A stretch of DNA of 8,387 bases from Thermoplasmata archaeon (GTDB lineage Archaea > Thermoplasmatota > Thermoplasmata > Lutacidiplasmatales > UBA184). A program made the position numbers and the translations under genes. The stretch covers positions 1 through 8,387 of the forward strand of contig JASIDM010000124.1 in the NCBI GenBank assembly GCA_030044695.1, in the 5' to 3' direction. Below are positions 6,001 through 8,387 of the stretch, piece after piece. How positions within the stretch are numbered: position 1 is the stretch's first letter; every line of letters begins with the position of its first letter. The notes below the pieces were generated by a model. The model saw only the letters and a list, made by a program, of their open reading frames with translations, had not been told where the DNA came from and searched no databases.

Positions 6001-6424
6001 AGTTCGTCAGGACGGTACTGTTGTAGTACCGGTAGACCGGCGTCTGCTGCTCCGGCAGCACCGCGCAGCGGTACGGCCGACAGCCGCTGAGGCTCTCGTT
6101 GGCGACCGCCGGGACCGAGAGGCCCCAGTAGCCGGGTCCGAGCGCCCCGGAGGTCGACGTCGACGTGAAGGTGAACTCCCCGCCGGCACCGCTGGTGGTG
6201 GTCGTGTAGACCTGCCCGCTGGCCCGGGCGGTGAGGTCGACCGTGACGCCGGCCGGCACCGGCGCGGGGCTCCCCGCTCCAGGCTGGTCAACAAATCCGG
6301 TCAGCGCGTAGGTCGTCGAGGCGGCCGCCGCGGTCCCAAGGATCGCAGCCAACGAGCTCGCCATCAGGACGACCACGAGCACCCACGACGCCGCGCGGTA
6401 CAGGGGACGTGCCAACGATCTCAC
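3023..6424 (-). CDS. Large multidomain cell-surface glycoprotein with C-terminal membrane anchor (1133 aa)
   Basis: This is a modular exported protein. A signal peptide spans about residues 1-35 (basic head, VLVVVLMASSLAAIL core, AAA before STTY). Three carboxypeptidase-regulatory-like beta-sandwich repeats lie at about 38-103, 157-215 and 243-322. The region 341-560 matches nothing I know. A PKD domain at about 590-672 shows WNFGDGTP; a second PKD-like module lies at about 815-930 and a CARDB-like module at about 935-1073. A transmembrane helix (about 1084-1102, GGIAAGVVVVILALVLFY) is followed by a basic then acidic cytoplasmic tail. More than 50 N-X-S/T sequons imply dense N-glycosylation. 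The only four cysteines form two C-X4-C pairs (115/120, 450/455). A role in adhesion, S-layer association or envelope structure is inferred; no catalytic motif is seen. The GTG at 6422-6424 is the first start after an in-frame stop; a TTG three codons later is possible. Confidence 0.9.
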   Translation of the reverse strand: MRSLARPLYRAASWVLVVVLMASSLAAILGTAAAASTTYALTGFVDQPGAGSPAPVPAGVTVDLTARASGQVYTTTTSGAGGEFTFTSTSTSGALGPGYWGLSVPAVANESLSGCRPYRCAVLPEQQTPVYRYYNSTVLTNSTYAQLISNISVLPYNATLNGTVRQGNGSVPGATVELLAPDYAGLVLDANVSNATGYYNITVPFGSWVLQVTHTSGSSLYTNTTPVTISSTRPPHVNPVLTSYAVSGRIYSSVTHAYVTTPGNATLYDPATHYLYSDVTSPGGYYAFPSYPANFTHGSQTLDVVIAPVGFEPTWYSFTVNSTPSPYVRSVTVTPSPASTIGYVDTQLNFATVSPTTGSGTLYVNTSARLGNDSVVPGLPNGSVGQLWAQLGLDYNHSLTYPASQNSALQTWIGSQGPFFPPSQAGATIGGINFVAPTGAQALTSFSSGCTSGTCGLASSSAITYAWQDSYALNGTITKNASSYVIAFKFAHPSTSADVFNYTIFLPKNYSLYADTQAPTSTNLVGKGPEGDWTNFTLESTYSSTPYGSASFTIVRQASFTANVAASSTNYTFSSRNVANATHYNYTVVLGVGENVTFSASPSVYPAGQNGTIFRWNFGDGTPDVNRTYNESVYHTYTRDSPTGSYFFGTLAIVSSSGATNSTTFNVSVVSSSPTAGIVSNASKGSNETVGSTHFLYINWSTVLQFNATGSVIPKPNNLSSAVYTITARGFSQTENYSASAGANPYSNYTFAFGTNTTNNVTGPGHGVYINLSTVKFGVLPSGVKGWGWIYNLTLQVWTFDGTTSTTTLTILVNDTEPPVPQITLLTQGNAPITSGSIVEGPNHYAVVRLDANLSVDLGNGSIVKYVWWVNNTNTTTFTNLTWKNSSLRTDGSFPTLKLPPETTVYHIRVFETDKNGNTANTSVALTVAENTTLRPVMEANNLTGPSTVNAGTSYTWWVNVTVGGGTKAVADDITVWFYLLSPSGTGSRQYIGGSPGSVTYYGYSNTSKNATVNSTELSHGSVSALKYGYSVRAYFTWTPSKSGSFILYAYATATNQFVNNSTVSITSVPITVHPNPTTELIEYGGIAAGVVVVILALVLFYRRRGRARRPGTSKPSSGRSGLERGRDADDDE

Positions 6425-6477
6425 TACTCCCGTTCGGTCTCCCTCGTCTCCGAGGGCGGCGCGCGCATCTTGGCCCC

Positions 6478-6485
6478 ATTACTTA
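6478..6485 (-). promoter_or_regulatory. TATA-like element for the surface glycoprotein gene
   Basis: TAAGTAAT on the minus strand, preceded by the A-rich GAGAAACC, is the main AT-rich patch in the 112-bp gap after Cdc48. It is centred about 57 bp before the GTG start, predicting a leader near 30 nt. GGGAG (6427-6431) lies close to the start, only two bases from the GTG. A separate promoter from cdc48 is likely, but read-through cannot be excluded. Confidence 0.4.
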
Positions 6486-6536
6486 GCGGTTTCTCCAGAA
6501 AATCGGCCCGGGCGCCGCCGGGGACGGGGGTCCGCC

Positions 6537-8387
6537 CTAGCGGTAGATCGCCTCGACCGGTTCCTCGCGGCGGCGGGCGGTCCGTTCCCGCGCGAGGTGC
6601 TTTTCGAACTCTTCGTAGAACTTCAGCGACTCCGGATCGGCCGACGGGTGGACCTGGTGCAGGGCCGACTCGAAGTGCGCCCGGGTGACCCGGCTCGCCT
6701 TGACGTTCTCGCGGATCGCGGCGAGCCCGGCCTCTCGGCACAGGGCCGCGAGGTCGCTCCCCACGAACCCTTCGGTCCGGGCCGCGATCTGGGCGAGATC
6801 GACGTCGTCGGCGAGCGGCATCCGCGCCGTGTGGACGTTGAGGATCTCCAGCCGGCCCGAGGCGTTCGGGGGCTCCACGTACAGGAGCCGGTCGAACCGG
6901 CCGGTCCTCAAGAGGGCCTCGTCGACGATGTCCGGCCGGTTCGTCGCGGCGATCACGAGGACCCGCTCCAGGGTCTCCAGCCCGTCGATCGACGTGAGCA
7001 GCTGGTTGACGATCCGCTCGGTGACCCCGCTCGACGTCTGGAGACCGCGGCGGGGGGCGATCGAGTCGATCTCGTCGATGAAGACGATCGACGGCGACGC
7101 CTGACGGGCCTTCTTGAAGATCATCCGGATCGCCTTCTCGCTCTCGCCGACCCACTTGCTCATCACCTCGGGGCCCTTCACCGAGATGAAGTTCGCCTGG
7201 CTCTCGGTCGCGACGGCCTTGGCGAGCAGGGTCTTGCCGACCCCGGGGGGCCCGTACAGCAGGACCCCGCGCGGCGGATCGATCCCGATGTGGCGGTAGG
7301 CCTGCGGGTTCTTGAACGGCAGCTCGACGGACTCCTCCAGGACCCGGCGGACGCGCTCGACGCCGCCGACCTCGCCCCAGCGCGTCGTCGGGACCTCGAC
7401 GGCGACATCGCGCAGGCTCGACGGCTCGATCTGCTTGAGGGCCTCGCGGAAGTCCGCCTCGGTGACCTTCATCCGCTCCAGGAGGGAGATCGGGATGGGG
7501 TGGTCGAAGTCGATCTCGGGCAGGTAGCGGCGCAGCGCCCGCATCGCCGCCTCGCGGGCGAGCGACGAGAGGTCGGCGCCCACGAACCCGTGGCACTGGG
7601 CGGCGAGCTCCTTCAGGATCCGGTCGCGCTCCTTCTCGCTGCCCTCGATCGGCATGCCGCGGGTGTGGATCTGGAGGATCTCGAGCCGGCCCTCCTGGGT
7701 CGGGACCCCGATCTCGATCTCCCGGTCGAACCGGCCCGGCCGACGCAGCGCGGGGTCGATCGCCTCCTCGCGGTTCGTCGCCGCGATGACGATGACGTTC
7801 CCCCGGCCGGAGAGGCCGTCCATCAGCGTCAGCAGCTGGGCGACGACCCGACGCTCGACCTCGCCGACGACCTCGTCCCGGCGGGGCGCGATGGAGTCGA
7901 GCTCGTCGATGAAGATCACGCTGGGGGCGTTCTTCTCGGCCTCCTCGAACTTCTCGCGGAGCTCCTTCTCGCTCTCCCCGTAGTACTTCGAGATGATCTC
8001 CGGGCCCTGGATCCCGAGGAAGTGGGCCCCGGCCTCGTTGGCGACCGCCTTGGCGATCAGGGTCTTGCCGGTCCCGGGCGGCCCGTACAGCAGGACCCCC
8101 TTGGGCGGCGTGATGGCGAGGCGGTCGAACAGCTCCGGGTGCTTCAGGGGGAGCTCGATCATCTCCCGCACCCGGCCGAGCTTCTCCTGCAGCCCGCCGA
8201 TGTCCTCGTAGGAGACCCGCGGGGCGGCGACCTCGGCCTCGCTGACGGTGTCCTCGCGGATCGTGATGAGGGACGACGGGGCGACCTGGACGATCCCCTT
8301 CGGCTGGGTCGAGACGACCATGAACGGCAGCGAGCCGCCCATCAGGAACACCCCCGGGATCACGAAGACGTCCCCGCGGACGAACGG
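6537..8387 (-). CDS. cdc48: Cdc48/VAT-type double AAA+ ATPase (N-terminus beyond window edge)
   Basis: The 616 visible residues run in frame to the right edge without a stop, so the 5' end is missing: about 120-135 residues, judged from the usual 730-750 of the family. Residues 1-46 are the end of the substrate/cofactor-binding N domain. The D1 ATPase has Walker A GPPGTGKT (102-109), Walker B VIFIDE (157-162), sensor Asn 205 and Arg fingers 216 and 219. The D2 ATPase has GPPGVGKT (379-386), IVFIDE (434-439), Asn 483 and Arg 494 and 497. Both central-pore loops are aromatic (KYYG at 134-137, KWVG at 411-414). The hexamer unfolds proteins by threading them through this pore using ATP. The protein ends Ile-Tyr-Arg, fitting the hydrophobic-Tyr-X motif that docks unfoldases on the 20S proteasome. 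All catalytic residues are present, so it is predicted to be active. Confidence 0.97.
   Translation of the reverse strand, partial: PFVRGDVFVIPGVFLMGGSLPFMVVSTQPKGIVQVAPSSLITIREDTVSEAEVAAPRVSYEDIGGLQEKLGRVREMIELPLKHPELFDRLAITPPKGVLLYGPPGTGKTLIAKAVANEAGAHFLGIQGPEIISKYYGESEKELREKFEEAEKNAPSVIFIDELDSIAPRRDEVVGEVERRVVAQLLTLMDGLSGRGNVIVIAATNREEAIDPALRRPGRFDREIEIGVPTQEGRLEILQIHTRGMPIEGSEKERDRILKELAAQCHGFVGADLSSLAREAAMRALRRYLPEIDFDHPIPISLLERMKVTEADFREALKQIEPSSLRDVAVEVPTTRWGEVGGVERVRRVLEESVELPFKNPQAYRHIGIDPPRGVLLYGPPGVGKTLLAKAVATESQANFISVKGPEVMSKWVGESEKAIRMIFKKARQASPSIVFIDEIDSIAPRRGLQTSSGVTERIVNQLLTSIDGLETLERVLVIAATNRPDIVDEALLRTGRFDRLLYVEPPNASGRLEILNVHTARMPLADDVDLAQIAARTEGFVGSDLAALCREAGLAAIRENVKASRVTRAHFESALHQVHPSADPESLKFYEEFEKHLARERTARRREEPVEAIYR

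Noticed and set aside
3023..6424. Possible subtilase, thermopsin or other protease function for the surface protein
   Set aside because: Carboxypeptidase-regulatory-like and PKD modules often accompany proteases, but no catalytic triad, HExxH or aspartic-protease motif is present, so only a structural or binding role can be supported.
3704..6688. A plus-strand open frame of 994 codons antisense to the surface-protein gene and the end of cdc48
   Set aside because: Its translation is dominated by Arg, Gly, Asp and Val with no domain, signal or low-Arg stretch, as expected from the complement of a GC-rich gene. The minus-strand frame has a signal peptide, PKD motif and membrane anchor. The length reflects the lack of AT-rich stop codons.
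6424..7596. A 390-codon minus-strand frame inside cdc48 in another register
   Set aside because: It is an Arg/Pro/Gly-rich shadow of the D1-D2 coding region, which has intact Walker, sensor and pore motifs in the correct frame.
1..8387. Defence island, prophage, transposon or CRISPR content
   Set aside because: There are no spaced direct repeats, transposase or integrase motifs, terminal inverted repeats or nuclease domains. The genes are housekeeping or envelope genes of uniform composition.

Overview
The window is a GC-rich archaeal chromosome segment. It carries eL18, an archaeal-type uL13 and uS9, the RNA polymerase subunit Rpo10 (RpoN), a Cdc48/VAT double-AAA+ ATPase, a PRC-barrel protein start, TATA-type promoters and heavily N-glycosylatable surface proteins. 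There is no bacterial -35/-10 pattern. The combination of a GC-rich genome, a large carboxypeptidase-regulatory-like/PKD surface protein and this ribosomal cluster suggests an uncultured Thermoplasmatota (Euryarchaeota) lineage. That placement is inference; archaeal origin is nearly certain.

Layout. 1-108 (minus): N-terminus of a PRC-barrel protein that runs off the left edge. 294-935 (minus): a 213-aa exported or membrane-anchored protein of unknown function. 1008-1223 (minus): a 71-aa single-span membrane protein. 1224-1401: a divergent promoter region. 1402-2827 (plus): a compact operon of eL18, uL13, uS9 and Rpo10, with overlapping or closely spaced genes. 2828-3022: a convergent intergenic region with a strong hairpin. 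3023-6424 (minus): a 1133-aa multidomain surface glycoprotein with an N-terminal signal and a C-terminal membrane anchor. 6537-8387 (minus): Cdc48/VAT, lacking only its N-terminal part, which lies beyond the right edge. No stretch longer than about 200 bases lacks a gene, and I saw no tRNA, rRNA, CRISPR array, insertion sequence or attachment site.

How the genes fit together. The plus-strand operon makes translation and transcription core components. Cdc48/VAT is an ATP-driven unfoldase; its aromatic pore loops and C-terminal Ile-Tyr-Arg suggest it can feed the 20S proteasome. The surface protein, the 213-aa protein and the 71-aa protein point to cell-envelope functions placed around these housekeeping genes. 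Several promoters combine a TATA-like box about 28-42 bp before the start codon with little or no leader. Genes inside the operon use Shine-Dalgarno-like sites and non-ATG starts.

I found no defence, mobile or biosynthetic system. The items most worth following up are the unassigned domain in the giant surface protein, the two small envelope proteins, the proteasome-docking tail on Cdc48, and the hairpins and inverted repeats between genes.
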